Notes: generated from the sequence alone by a model not told the origin. 64,000 nucleotides of DNA from Bradyrhizobium sp. B097 (GCF_038957035.1 NZ_CP152412.1:9110501-9174500), one strand, 5' to 3'. Counted from the first letter of the stretch, positions 38,285 through 47,087 are shown. A program made the numbers and translations.

Positions 38285-38456
38285 CTGATCGGGAAGAATT
38301 TCCCCCCATGTTGCGGGCGTTTAGGCTGGTTTCGGGGCTGCTTGAACGCTATCCAGATCGCCCCCATATCCCTCACTGACCGGAGAAGCCACACGGCCCG
38401 CCGGTTGCATGGGGTGCCGCAAGGGCCCCTCAAAGTCGCTTCGAGAGGACTTTGTA
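38285..38456 (+). promoter_or_regulatory. 5' leader with ROSE-like RNA thermometer for hsp20
   Basis: Just before the hsp20 ATG, CAAAGTC (38431-38437) pairs perfectly with GACTTTG (38448-38454). The stem encloses the ribosome site GAGAGGA and, opposite it, TCGCT. U(U/C)GCU opposite the Shine-Dalgarno is the hallmark of ROSE elements known from Bradyrhizobium heat-shock genes; G38438 would be the bulged base. Upstream, CCGCCGGTTGCATGGGG... offers further stems. At low temperature the ribosome site would be closed, and heat would open it. Confidence 0.72.
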
Positions 38457-38882
38457 ATGTCTCGTGTTCCATCGTTGTCCAGTCCGTTCCTTCTGGGATT
38501 CGACGAGATCGAGCGTGCGCTCGACCGCGTCGTGAAGGGCGCTGACGGCTATCCTCCGTACAATATCGAGCGGTGCGACCGTACCAACGGACAGCCCGAG
38601 CGGCTCCGCATCACGTTGGCGGTGGCGGGCTTCACCCGCGACCAACTCGATGTAACTATTGAGGAAAATCAGCTCGTCATCCGCGGCCGCCAGCAGGACG
38701 ACAAGGCTCGGCAATACATCCATCGCGGCATCGCCGCGCGCCACTTCCAGCGCACCTTCGTGCTGGCGGAGGGGATGCAGGTGCTGGGCGCGGATCTGAA
38801 GAACGGGTTGTTGTCGATCGACCTGGCGAGGCCAGAACCTGAACGGGTCGTTAAGACAATCGCTATCAATGAACACGAATAA
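38457..38882 (+). CDS. Small heat shock protein, Hsp20/IbpA family
   Basis: 141 residues. The alpha-crystallin domain is clear: YNIERCDR, RLRITLAVAGFTRDQLDVTI, ENQLVIRG and IAARHFQRTFVLAEGMQVLG with LKNGLLSIDL. It starts MSRVPSLSSPFLLGFDEIER, as in rhizobial class A sHsps, and binds unfolding proteins. The IxI tail is weak (KTIAINEHE). A ROSE-like leader precedes it and DUF1150 follows 50 bases later. Confidence 0.94.
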   Translation: MSRVPSLSSPFLLGFDEIERALDRVVKGADGYPPYNIERCDRTNGQPERLRITLAVAGFTRDQLDVTIEENQLVIRGRQQDDKARQYIHRGIAARHFQRTFVLAEGMQVLGADLKNGLLSIDLARPEPERVVKTIAINEHE

Positions 38883-38932
38883 TAGAAACAACGAGCGGAC
38901 TCGACCGCTTATCTGACTGAGGAGTCGAGACC

Positions 38933-39199
38933 ATGAGTGAAGCGAATATCATCTTCCAATCCGAGAGCGTCACGCCGGAAGCGCTGGCCCATCTGGGCGA
39001 GGGCCATATCGCCTATGTGAAGCAGGTCCGTTCCGAGGACGTGCCGGATCTCTTTCCGCAGGCGCCGAAGATCGCGCCGGGCCTCAAGCTGTTCGCACTG
39101 CATGCCGCCGACGGCACGCCGATCATGCTGACCGACAGCCGCGAAGCCGCGATCGCGAACGCCTGGAGCAACGAGCTGCAGGCCGTCAGCGTCCACTGA
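38933..39199 (+). CDS. DUF1150 family protein
   Basis: 88 residues of unknown function, conserved in alphaproteobacteria next to hsp20 genes. Visible: HLGEGHIAYVKQVRSEDVPD, LFPQAPKIAPGLKLFALHAA and DGTPIMLTDSREAAIANAWS. It has a GGAGTCGAG ribosome site and a strong terminator downstream, so it ends the heat-shock operon. Confidence 0.9.
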   Translation: MSEANIIFQSESVTPEALAHLGEGHIAYVKQVRSEDVPDLFPQAPKIAPGLKLFALHAADGTPIMLTDSREAAIANAWSNELQAVSVH

Positions 39200-39235
39200 C
39201 GCTAACCGACGGCTGAATTCAGCATCCGCGAGTTC

Positions 39236-39285
39236 AATGCGCGGGCATGCCTCGACACCGATCGAGGCGGCCCGCGCATTTTTTT
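39236..39285 (+). terminator. Intrinsic terminator of hsp20-DUF1150
   Basis: Stem AATGCGCGGGC / GCCCGCGCATT (39236-39246, 39270-39280), with an inner stem CCTCGA/TCGAGG, followed by seven T. Confidence 0.92.
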
Positions 39286-39309
39286 GCGGACCTCGTTTGG
39301 ATCATTCGA

Positions 39310-40641
39310 TCAGGGTCTGTCGTGCTCCTCGGAAATGTCCTGGTTGGTGTAGTCGGGCATCATGGCGGTCGCGACAATGCTGACCACCGCGCAGAACAGG
39401 ATGTAGAGCGCGATCACGTAGCCGGAGCCGGTGGCCGCCAGCAGCGCGGTGGCGATCAACGGTGCCGGTCCGCCCGATATGACCGAGGAGAGCTGGTAGC
39501 CGATCGAACTGCCGCTGTAGCGCAGCCGCGGCGTGAAGCATTCGGCGATCAGCGCCGCTTGCGGACCATACATCAGGTCGTGCGGCACGAATGACAGCAC
39601 GATGGCGATGAAGATCAGCGCCGGCGCCGCCGTGTTCAGCAGGCCGAAATAGGCGAAGCCGAACAGCCCGGTCAGGACCGAGCCGATCAGATACATCCGC
39701 TTGCGCCCGATGCGATCCGACAGGTGCCCGGCCAGCGGGATGGTGACGAGCGAGACGAGGCCGGCACAGATCAGGCAGATCAGCAGGAAGTCGCGGTCTT
39801 GATGGACCACCTGGGTGCCGTAGGCGAACACAAAGGCGAGATAGATGTAGGCCGGCGCCTGTTCGGCCATCCGCGCCAGCGCCGCGAGAATGATCGACCG
39901 CGGCTGGCGCTTGATCACCTCGATCACCGGGACTCGCGCGACGCGATTCTCGGCCACGATCCGCCGGAACGTCGGCGTCTCCATGATGCCGAGCCGGATG
40001 TAGAGCCCGACCGCGATCATCACGAGGCTGAGCAGGAACGGGATGCGCCAGCCCCAGACCAGGAACTGGTCGCCTGAGATTCGGCTGAACGCCAGCACCG
40101 CGATATTTGCCAGCAGCAACCCGGCGGGACCGCCGAGCTGCGGCCACGAGGTGATGAAGCCGCGATGCTTGTTGGTTCGCGCCCACTCCATCGAGAGCAG
40201 CACCGAGCCGCCCCACTCACCGCCGACGCCGACACCTTGGAGGAAACGGATGACGGTCAGGATGACGGCACCCCAGATGCCGATCTGGTCATAGGTGGGG
40301 ACGAGGCCGACCGCCGCGGTGGCGATCCCGGTCAACAGCAGCGTGGCGATCAGCGTCGCCTTGCGGCCGATGCGATCGCCATAGTGGCCGAAGATCGCGG
40401 CACCGATCGGCCGCGCGATGAAGCCCACCGTGTAGATGGCGAATGCCTCCAGCACGCCAACCAGGGGATCGGACTTGGGAAAGAACAGCTTGCCGAAGAC
40501 CAGGCCGGTTACCGTGCTGTAGAGTAGAAAGTCGTACCATTCGATGGTGGTACCTACCGTGCTGGCAATCAATGCGCGACGCAATTGCGCATGATGCTCG
40601 GCTTCCGGGAGCGGGGCGACTGCAATGTCCAATGTCGTCAT
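39310..40641 (-). CDS. MFS transporter, metabolite:H+ symporter type
   Basis: 443 residues, twelve membrane helices. IEWYDFLLYSTVTGLVFGKL near the start and GHYGDRIGRKATLIATLLLT after helix 2, plus GVGVGGEWGGSVLLSMEWAR, are typical of the MHS family (citrate, alpha-ketoglutarate, proline/betaine or shikimate uptake). The second A-like motif is GHLSDRIGRKRMYLIG. Substrate not predictable. ATG at 40641 is chosen; the frame stays open upstream to 40848 but loses similarity. It stands alone. Confidence 0.9.
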   Translation of the reverse strand: MTTLDIAVAPLPEAEHHAQLRRALIASTVGTTIEWYDFLLYSTVTGLVFGKLFFPKSDPLVGVLEAFAIYTVGFIARPIGAAIFGHYGDRIGRKATLIATLLLTGIATAAVGLVPTYDQIGIWGAVILTVIRFLQGVGVGGEWGGSVLLSMEWARTNKHRGFITSWPQLGGPAGLLLANIAVLAFSRISGDQFLVWGWRIPFLLSLVMIAVGLYIRLGIMETPTFRRIVAENRVARVPVIEVIKRQPRSIILAALARMAEQAPAYIYLAFVFAYGTQVVHQDRDFLLICLICAGLVSLVTIPLAGHLSDRIGRKRMYLIGSVLTGLFGFAYFGLLNTAAPALIFIAIVLSFVPHDLMYGPQAALIAECFTPRLRYSGSSIGYQLSSVISGGPAPLIATALLAATGSGYVIALYILFCAVVSIVATAMMPDYTNQDISEEHDRP

Positions 40642-40979
40642 TGTACATCTCCCTGGCCCGACATGTTCGGGCCATCTGGAATGCGTTTCGTCCCCCGTCC
40701 ACGGCAGTGGACGGTGGTATCGATGCCCAATTGTTTGTTTGGTTGGGGCAGGGCCGCAAAATGCGCGGGGCGTGCCCATGCAGGCCTTAAGGAAGCCGGT
40801 TCTGGATCGCGCGCGGCCTAACCGATCGCCATCGCGGGAGTACGACATCCCTTCATGACACGGTCTTGCACTCCGAAATCTAGTCCTTCGGCCCGCTCGG
40901 TAAATTCGACCTTGGTCTGTGGCACCCGCCGTCGGACTTTTCGTCGACCACTGCTGCAGCGCAGTGGCGGCCCGCGCCT
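40642..40979. other. Intergenic region with two hairpins, no gene
   Basis: 338 bases between two minus-strand genes. CCGTCCAC-GGCA-GTGGACGG (40695-40714) is a perfect hairpin 54 bases upstream of the transporter ATG and may be an operator or leader hairpin. CCACTGC-TGCAGC-GCAGTGG (40948-40967) lies just past the stop of the next gene and may aid termination, without a T-run. Short frames here are not convincing. Confidence 0.6.
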
Positions 40980-41327
40980 TTATGGCGATGCGGTCGATGC
41001 GCCGAGCAGCGGCCCCATGCAGTGCTGCACTTCGCCGGGCACGCTGTAGGTGCGCATGATCGCGCGGCTGTCGCGCATGCCGCAGGCTTCCCGCTGCACC
41101 ACGAACATCCAGAGCGCATGGCCGGCTTCTCGCACCAGGATGCGCCGCGTCTGTTGTGCGGACACGGGTGCTTCAGCGCGCGGATGGGCAGCATCGAACT
41201 CGCGCAGCCTGGCGAGAGCCTGTTCCAGCGCGCGGCCCATCCGTCCGAGTGCGGAGGCCTTCTCCTCGGCGAGCTCGTAAGCGAGAACGTCGACGGGAGT
41301 GCGATGGAAGCGAAAGTCGAGGGACAT
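40980..41327 (-). CDS. Small protein, DUF6665-like
   Basis: 115 residues, soluble and mostly helical. VLAYELAEEKASALGRMGRA, LEQALARLREFDAAHPRAEA, and MFVVQREACGMRDSRAIMRT with YSVPGEV recall the DUF6665 family of Bradyrhizobium relatives. Function unknown. It opens a run of small, possibly stress-related genes. Confidence 0.7.
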   Translation of the reverse strand: MSLDFRFHRTPVDVLAYELAEEKASALGRMGRALEQALARLREFDAAHPRAEAPVSAQQTRRILVREAGHALWMFVVQREACGMRDSRAIMRTYSVPGEVQHCMGPLLGASTASP

Positions 41328-41589
41328 CGGTTATCCCCTGGGGTCGCATGCACGGCGATGCGCCCTGAGTCTTCTGGCGCGGTGGGACGGTTGTCAATAG
41401 GCGCTCACGCCGGTGCTTCGGGCCGCGGACCATGGCAGCGGCCCCATTTCGCTCCGCGCCATTCCATGCTGTAGTTCGGTCCCGTGACCAACGGTCCGCG
41501 CAGTCCTGAGCCTCGGAGAAGGCAACGGGACAAGAGGAATTTCCAGCAAGAGAATATCCGCCGCCAAATCGATTGAGGGAGATGCGACC

Positions 41590-42147
41590 ATGCAGAAGAG
41601 CTCGCTGATCAATCTCGTTGCTTCGGTGTCGATGTCCGTCCTCGCGACCGGTGTCGCGATTTCCGCGCAGGACAAATACAGCCTGCAAGTGCCTGGTGGG
41701 CTCGCGTTCTCCGAGTTCAGGGGATACGAGGACTGGTCGGTGATCGCGATCAGCGAGAACGAAGGCGTCATCGCCGTGATCCTGGGCAATCCCGCGATGA
41801 TCGGCGCCTACCGCGAGGGCGTGCCCGGCAATGGCAAGCCGTTCCCGGACGGCGCCAGGATGGCGAAGATCCATTGGATCCCGAAAAAGCAGGAAGCGTA
41901 TCCCGGTCAGCCGACGGTGCCGGGCGCCCAACACGACGTCGACTTCATGCTGAAGGACAGCAAGCGGTTCGCGGATAGCGGCGGATGGGGATACGGCGCG
42001 TTCGAGTACGACGCGGCGTCGGACGTGTTCAGGCCAGCCACCACGGCGGACAATCCGCCACAGGAGAACGACGCGAAGTGCGGCTATGCCTGCCACACCG
42101 TGGTGCAAAACCGCGATTACGTTTTCACCGAATACGGCAAGAGGTGA
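41590..42147 (+). CDS. Cytochrome P460 family c-type haem protein
   Basis: 185 residues. A signal-type N-terminus (NLVASVSMSVLATGVAISAQ) suggests export to the periplasm. The P460 core (GLAFSEFRGYEDWSVIAISE, KIHWIPKKQEAYP, SGGWGYGAFEYD) ends in a haem motif CGYACH near the C-terminus. Cytochromes P460 oxidise hydroxylamine in nitrifiers; in other bacteria the role is unclear, perhaps detoxifying hydroxylamine or NO. GAGGGAG precedes the ATG. The crosslinking Lys cannot be assigned by eye. Confidence 0.88.
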   Translation: MQKSSLINLVASVSMSVLATGVAISAQDKYSLQVPGGLAFSEFRGYEDWSVIAISENEGVIAVILGNPAMIGAYREGVPGNGKPFPDGARMAKIHWIPKKQEAYPGQPTVPGAQHDVDFMLKDSKRFADSGGWGYGAFEYDAASDVFRPATTADNPPQENDAKCGYACHTVVQNRDYVFTEYGKR

Positions 42148-42197
42148 ACGCCGATCGCGCGAGCTGGCGCTCCGTGAGCCGCGCGCGCTTTCCGGCT

Positions 42198-42398
42198 TCA
42201 GTCCCTCGCTGAAACGGGGTCTTCCGCGCCGATGGCGCGGTCCAGGGCTTCGATCAAGGCCTGGACCTCGACGAACTTGCTGCGGGCGCGCTCCGCCTTG
42301 TCACGATCGAACGGAGCGGCCAGCACTTTCGCGTGCGCGTCCCTGTCCTCGATCATGCGATCGCGGGCCTTCTTCAGCGTTTCAAGTCGCTCACTCAT
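42198..42398 (-). CDS. Small helical hypothetical protein, 66 residues
   Basis: MSERLETLKKARDRMIEDRD then AHAKVLAAPFDRDKAERARS: a highly charged, likely two-helix coiled coil. A strong ribosome site (GGGAGGA) sits 6 bases before the ATG. No family recognised. Part of a small-gene cluster. Confidence 0.7.
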   Translation of the reverse strand: MSERLETLKKARDRMIEDRDAHAKVLAAPFDRDKAERARSKFVEVQALIEALDRAIGAEDPVSARD

Positions 42399-42440
42399 CT
42401 GGGTCCTCCCGTACGTACCCGCTCACTCGCAACCAGGGAC

Positions 42441-42683
42441 TCAGCCGAAATTGCTCGGAAGCTCACCCTTCCGGAAGAAGACCATGGGCTCATCATCATA
42501 GTCGCCCATTTCGGGGTCGCCGGTGGACGAGAATGCAACGACGGCGAGCTTGCTCAACGCCAGGCGCTCTGCCGTTCGCAGCGCGCCATTTGCCGTCTTG
42601 CAGACGATCGGAGGGTCCGGCTTGAGATGCCCGCCCTTGCCGGCGTTGAACGCCTGCACGACGTAGGTTGTTTCGCTTGCCAT
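42441..42683 (-). CDS. Small hypothetical protein, 80 residues
   Basis: MASETTYVVQAFNAGKGGHL, KPDPPIVCKTANGALRTAER and an acidic end DPEMGDYDDEPMVFFRKGEL. Alpha/beta-like, soluble, no known domain that I recognise. ATG at 42683 with AAGGAG upstream is preferred over TTG at 42686. Confidence 0.65.
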   Translation of the reverse strand: MASETTYVVQAFNAGKGGHLKPDPPIVCKTANGALRTAERLALSKLAVVAFSSTGDPEMGDYDDEPMVFFRKGELPSNFG

Positions 42684-42774
42684 CAAGGCTCCTTCCGCCG
42701 GCCACCGGACGCGGTGACGCCAAGGACGAAGCGGTGCGCTCGTCGCCGGCCACTCGCGTATCTCGTCGCAAATC

Positions 42775-43026
42775 TCAACAACCGCGACAGATGTTTTTCA
42801 GCTTCGCCGCAAGGCGGGCCTCTTCCGCGATCAACGGGTCCTTGTATTCGGATCGCGGCGCGTTGCTATCGATGGCCGGAGGCTTCTTGACCGTCGGAGG
42901 GAACGCGGCATCGTAGCAGGCGAGACGACCGACCGTGCCTTCGATCTTGTGGCAGGCCGGTTCGGCGGCGAACGCGCCCTGTGCAAGCAGGGTGGCCGCA
43001 ACCGCGGCGAATAGCAGCGTTTTCAT
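42775..43026 (-). CDS. Small exported protein, 83 residues
   Basis: Signal peptide MKTLLFAAVAATLLAQGAFA then AEPACHKIEGTVGRLACYDA, and a C-terminal CRGC. The LACYDAAF segment recalls VasI-like small periplasmic proteins, but the rest differs. Four cysteines suggest two disulfides. An upstream in-frame start (43155) has no signal sequence and is rejected. Confidence 0.65.
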   Translation of the reverse strand: MKTLLFAAVAATLLAQGAFAAEPACHKIEGTVGRLACYDAAFPPTVKKPPAIDSNAPRSEYKDPLIAEEARLAAKLKNICRGC

Positions 43027-43167
43027 ACAGGAGCCTTTCCGGGTGATCGTCCCACTGAGCATTTCATGATTTTGGGTTGTGAGCCGGCTGCGCGCTTGCG
43101 CGTTGCCGGCCACATCAAGCGCCGGCCTGGCGTGGCCAAACGCCGACGAATTCATCGTTGCGTCGCC

Positions 43168-43266
43168 TTATCCATGCAGGACGGCGGCAGCGGCCACCAA
43201 GAGCAGAAGAAACAGGGGAACGATCACCGGCGGCACGATCCAATCGGCCAGACGAAATCCAGACAC
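43168..43266 (-). CDS. Possible 32-residue single-pass membrane protein
   Basis: GTG at 43266, preceded by GAGGAG with 7-base spacing, opens MSGFRLADWIVPPVIVPLFL followed by LLLVAAAAVLHG and TAA at 43168. It is one hydrophobic helix after a short amphipathic start, like known small membrane regulators. It is too short for most gene callers. Coding is supported only by the ribosome site, strand and clean hydrophobicity. Confidence 0.45.
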   Translation of the reverse strand: MSGFRLADWIVPPVIVPLFLLLLVAAAAVLHG

Positions 43267-43434
43267 GTATGCTCCTCATCTGTTGGCGGGAGCCCTACGT
43301 TACCCTCAGTCACCGGTGGATGCCGTGGATGGGCGGTGATGCCGCGACTCTACGCTCAAGACCGGCGAATAGCGAGCGTTTAAACCCGATGCGGCAACAG
43401 CGTCAGGTCCACAGCGTCACCATCGAGCGCCGCC

Positions 43435-44973
43435 CTAGCTGCCTGAACGCCCGGTCAAGCGCGCGCGGATGTCCGGCTTCAGCACCTTGCCGACCTTGGA
43501 ACGCGGCAGATCGTCCCAGACCTCGATCTGCTTCGGCGTCTTGATGCTGCCGACCTGCTGCTTGACGAACGCGGCCAGCGCCGTCGCATCGACGGTTTGG
43601 CCGGCGCGCGGCTGCACCACCGCGACGATGCGCTCGCCCCATTTGTCGTCGGGCAGCCCGATGACAGCGCAATCCTGCACCGCCTCGTGGGCGCGCAACG
43701 CGTTCTCGACCTCGATCGAGTAGACGTTGAAGCCACCGGTGATGATCATGTCCTTGGCGCGGTCGACGATGTAGAGGTAGCCGTCGCCGTCGATGTAGCC
43801 GATATCGCCGGTGTGGTGCCAACCATGTGCCGAGGCCTCACGCGTGGCCTCCGGGTTCTTGTAATAGCCTTCCATGACAAGCGAACCGCGCACCACGATC
43901 TCACCGCGCGATCCTGCGGGCAACAGCTTGCCGTCGCTATCCATGATGCCGGCCTGCACCAGCGGACCGATCCGCCCGGCGGAAGCAAGGCGCTCCATCG
44001 CGATGGTGCCGTCTGCATTGTAGTGATCGGCGGGCGCCATCATCGAGATCATCATTGGCGCCTCGGTCTGGCCGAACAGCTGCGCCATCGGCCCGATCCG
44101 CTTCAGGGCCTCGGCGAGCCGCGTCGCCGAGATCGGTGCCGCGCCGTACCAGAAGCATTGCAGCGAGGTGAGATCGGCTGCATCGAGCCCGGGATGATCG
44201 AGCAGCATGTAGATCACGGTCGGCGGCAGGAACGTATGCGTGACGCGATAGCGTTCGATCAGCGCGAGGTACTCGCCGATGTCGGGGTGGTGCATGATCA
44301 CAACGCGGCCGCCCCGCGTCATGATCGGAAAACAAAGCACGCCGGCGGCATGCGTCAGCGGCGCCAGCGCCAGATAGATCGGGCGGCCCTTGAACGGGTA
44401 GCCCATCAGGGTCAGCGCGGTCATCGCCTCGATGTTGCGCCCCGAGAGCATCACGCCCTTGGGCTTGCCGGTGGTACCGCCGGTGCCCGGGATCATCGCG
44501 AGATCGTCGATCGTGTCGCGCCGATAGACATCGTCAGTGAGCCCGCCGAGCCAGCGATCGAACGACGGCGCGAACGGCAGCTCGGTATCAAGGCAGACCA
44601 GCGCGCGCAGCTTGGGCAGATCCTGCCTGACGGCTTCGACCATCGGCGCGAAGCTCGAATGAAACAGCAGCAGGCTGCAATCGAACTGGTCGAGAATGAA
44701 CTTGTTCTCCGTCGCCTCGTTGCGCGGGTTGATCGGACACCACACGGCGGCCGCGCGCGAGATGCCGAACACACAGGCGAACGCGAGCGGATCGTTGCCG
44801 GACAGGATCGCGACCTTCTCGCCGGGCGCGATGCCCGATCGCTCGAGCCCGCGCGCGATCCGGTAGCTCAGCCGCTGCACCTCACCATAGCTGAGATCGC
44901 GCCCGTCCATGGTGAGGCACGGCGCGGCGGCGCCGAGCGAGGCACCCTTGTCGAGATAATCGATGAAGCGCAT
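43435..44973 (-). CDS. AMP-dependent acyl-CoA synthetase/ligase
   Basis: 512 residues, adenylate-forming enzyme that activates a carboxylic acid to its CoA thioester. MIPGTGGTTGKPKGVMLSGR is the ATP loop; GQTEAPMMIS, HHTGDIGYIDGDGYLYIVD and RAKDMIITGGFNVYSIEVEN follow. The catalytic Lys is in SKVGKVLKPDIR near the C-terminus. Distal gene of an SDR / saccharopine-dehydrogenase-like / ligase group, 143 bases after the middle gene. The acid substrate is unknown. Confidence 0.9.
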   Translation of the reverse strand: MRFIDYLDKGASLGAAAPCLTMDGRDLSYGEVQRLSYRIARGLERSGIAPGEKVAILSGNDPLAFACVFGISRAAAVWCPINPRNEATENKFILDQFDCSLLLFHSSFAPMVEAVRQDLPKLRALVCLDTELPFAPSFDRWLGGLTDDVYRRDTIDDLAMIPGTGGTTGKPKGVMLSGRNIEAMTALTLMGYPFKGRPIYLALAPLTHAAGVLCFPIMTRGGRVVIMHHPDIGEYLALIERYRVTHTFLPPTVIYMLLDHPGLDAADLTSLQCFWYGAAPISATRLAEALKRIGPMAQLFGQTEAPMMISMMAPADHYNADGTIAMERLASAGRIGPLVQAGIMDSDGKLLPAGSRGEIVVRGSLVMEGYYKNPEATREASAHGWHHTGDIGYIDGDGYLYIVDRAKDMIITGGFNVYSIEVENALRAHEAVQDCAVIGLPDDKWGERIVAVVQPRAGQTVDATALAAFVKQQVGSIKTPKQIEVWDDLPRSKVGKVLKPDIRARLTGRSGS

Positions 44974-44992
44974 GGCAGGTCTCGCGCAAGAG

Positions 44993-45114
44993 GCGGGTGA
45001 CGCGCGACTGCGTCACCCGCGGAGGCGGCGTTTTCGAGCCAATTGGATACCGGTCCGCTTGACGAAAACGCTTCAGGGAACGGAGTGTTGGGCCCCGAGC
45101 CGATCGGGGCCCAA
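44993..45114. other. Two strong hairpins between ligase and saccharopine-dehydrogenase-like gene
   Basis: GCGGGTGACGC / GCGTCACCCGC (44993-45020) and TTGGGCCCCGA / TCGGGGCCCAA (45088-45114), both perfect 11-bp stems. The second lies directly after the stop at 45117 and may be a terminator without T-run; the first sits in the leader of the ligase gene. They could reduce ligase expression relative to the two upstream genes. Confidence 0.55.
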
Positions 45115-45116
45115 GC

Positions 45117-46247
45117 TCAATCGTGCACGGTCAGGACCGGCTTGCCGACCAGGCCGAAGCTGCGCAATTGCCCGAGCAGCTCGTGATGGCCGAACGCCTG
45201 GCAGGCGGAGGCGAAGCCCACGCGCTTGGGCGGCTGCTGCAGCAAATACGCCGCGGCAAAGGCCTGCAGCATGCCGGTCTGCTTGTAGTTGCTATTGCCG
45301 TAGATGACGCAGTGCGCGCGCCCCAGCGGGCCGGAGGCGTACACCGAATCCAACGACTTGTTGACGCGCGGGTTCTCGCGCGGCGGCATGGTGTTCATCA
45401 CGCCGGCCGCGGTCTGCGCCAGCGCGGCGTAGCGCTCGTCGGGCTTCATGTCCTTGGTCGCCTCCAGCGCGGCGGCGACGATCTGCGGCACGCCCAGCAT
45501 CAGCGCGCGGTTGAACACGCCGCCCAGCACCTTGACGTTGGCCACGCGCGGATCGCGCTTGAACCACACCGGGTGCGAGGTGCCGCCCCAGGGCAGCGCC
45601 AGCGCCAGCTCATGCTGGCCGGGGATGGCGAGGTTGTAGAGGCCGGCATCGGGCTGATGCTCGACGTACTTGTTCTGCTCGAGGTAGTAGGCCTTGGCCA
45701 TCGCGGCGTTGACCAGGATGGTCTGCGTCGAGGCGATGGTCGGGCTGCCGCCCCAGAACACGGCGATATCAAGCGTGTCGAGGCCGGGCGTCTCCAGGCA
45801 CAGCTGCGCGGCGATCTCGCCGGTGGTGTACATCTGCGCGATGCCCGGCGCCAGCAGCAGGCCGGCATTGGCGAACTTCGCGCCGAACTCCTGCTCGAGC
45901 GTGATCAGCCAGTCCTGCTCGCCTGTCGTGTCGGTGTAGTGGCACTTGGCAGCGAGGCAAGCCTGCACCACCTCGGTGCCGAACTTGGCGAACGGACCCA
46001 CGGTGTTGAGCACCACCGAGGCGCCCTTGAACAATTCAGTCAGCGCGGCCGCGGTGTGCGGCACGGTCACCACCTCGTAGTCGGCGGTCTCGATGCCAGC
46101 CACGTTCGACTTCATCGCGGCATTGAGCTTCTCGCCACTGCGGCCGGCGGCGATGAAGGGAATGTTGTACTCGCGCAGATATTCGCAGACCAGCCGGCCG
46201 GTGTAGCCGGAAGCGCCATAGACGATGACGGGTTTCTTCTCGCTCAT
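45117..46247 (-). CDS. Saccharopine-dehydrogenase-like NAD(P)-binding oxidoreductase
   Basis: 376 residues. The Rossmann start KKPVIVYGASGYTGRLVCEY and NTVGPFAKFGTEVVQACLAA, CHYTDTTGEQDW match the NADP domain of saccharopine dehydrogenase/trans-enoyl reductase proteins. The C-terminal half (QKLxHELA-like ALALPWGGTSHPVWFKRDPR) is a DUF5938-type domain. Not a lysine-pathway enzyme by context. It sits between an SDR (36-base gap) and an acyl-CoA ligase in one operon. Confidence 0.82.
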   Translation of the reverse strand: MSEKKPVIVYGASGYTGRLVCEYLREYNIPFIAAGRSGEKLNAAMKSNVAGIETADYEVVTVPHTAAALTELFKGASVVLNTVGPFAKFGTEVVQACLAAKCHYTDTTGEQDWLITLEQEFGAKFANAGLLLAPGIAQMYTTGEIAAQLCLETPGLDTLDIAVFWGGSPTIASTQTILVNAAMAKAYYLEQNKYVEHQPDAGLYNLAIPGQHELALALPWGGTSHPVWFKRDPRVANVKVLGGVFNRALMLGVPQIVAAALEATKDMKPDERYAALAQTAAGVMNTMPPRENPRVNKSLDSVYASGPLGRAHCVIYGNSNYKQTGMLQAFAAAYLLQQPPKRVGFASACQAFGHHELLGQLRSFGLVGKPVLTVHD

Positions 46248-46283
46248 TGCGATCCTCCGAAATGCTTGTTGTCGGCTTTGTTG

Positions 46284-47087
46284 CTACATGCCCATGCCGC
46301 CATCGACCGGAAGGCCGATGCCGGTGATGAAGCGGGCCTCGTTCGAGCACAGGAACACCGCGGCGTCGGCGATGTCGGAGACCTCGGCGAGCTTGCCGAG
46401 CGGCGTCTGCTCCACCACCGAGCCGACGGCGGCATTGACGTCGGGCGCGAGACCGATCTTCACGATGTCATTGGCGAGCTGCAGGCCCATGTCGGTCGGG
46501 ATCAGGCCGGGATAGATGCAGTTCACCCGCACCCCATAACCGAGCTTGCCGGCTTCCATCGCGCCGACCCGCGTCATCCGATCGACGGCGGATTTGGTGC
46601 CGGAGTAGACGGCGATGCTCGGAAAGGCGATCGTCGCTGCGACCGAGGCGATGTTGACGACTGCGCCACCCTTGCCCGCGGCTCCGCCCGGCCGCATCGC
46701 GCGGAAGGCGTGCTTCATGCCGAGCACGGTGCCGACGATGTTGACGTCGCACATGCGGCGCGCGTCCTCGGCCTTGATGTCGGCGACCAGCGAGGTGATC
46801 TCGATGCCGGCATTGTTGATCAGGATGTCGTAGCCACCGAGGGTTTCGACCGTCGCGGCGGCGGCCCGCTCCCATTGCGCGTCATCGGTGACGTCGAGCT
46901 TGACGAAGCCGGTTTTGACCCCGGCCTTGGCGATCTCGGCGGCGCTGGCCTTGCCGGCATCGTCGAGGATATCACCGATCATGACCGCGGCGCCGGACCG
47001 CGCCAGCGCCTGCGCGATTGCCGCGCCAATCCCCCGGGCGCCGCCGGTGACCAGGGCTTTCCTGCCTTCAAGGCTCTTCGCACTCAT
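46284..47087 (-). CDS. SDR family oxidoreductase
   Basis: 267 residues, classical short-chain dehydrogenase. Cofactor loop ALVTGGARGIGAAIAQALA, acidic residue after beta-2 (MIGDILDD, suggesting NAD(H)), NNAGIEI, catalytic Ser region NIASVAATIAF and YSGTKSAVDRM (Tyr/Lys). First gene of the ligase operon and divergent from a TetR regulator. Substrate unknown; likely a hydroxy- or ketoacyl-type intermediate. Confidence 0.92.
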   Translation of the reverse strand: MSAKSLEGRKALVTGGARGIGAAIAQALARSGAAVMIGDILDDAGKASAAEIAKAGVKTGFVKLDVTDDAQWERAAAATVETLGGYDILINNAGIEITSLVADIKAEDARRMCDVNIVGTVLGMKHAFRAMRPGGAAGKGGAVVNIASVAATIAFPSIAVYSGTKSAVDRMTRVGAMEAGKLGYGVRVNCIYPGLIPTDMGLQLANDIVKIGLAPDVNAAVGSVVEQTPLGKLAEVSDIADAAVFLCSNEARFITGIGLPVDGGMGM

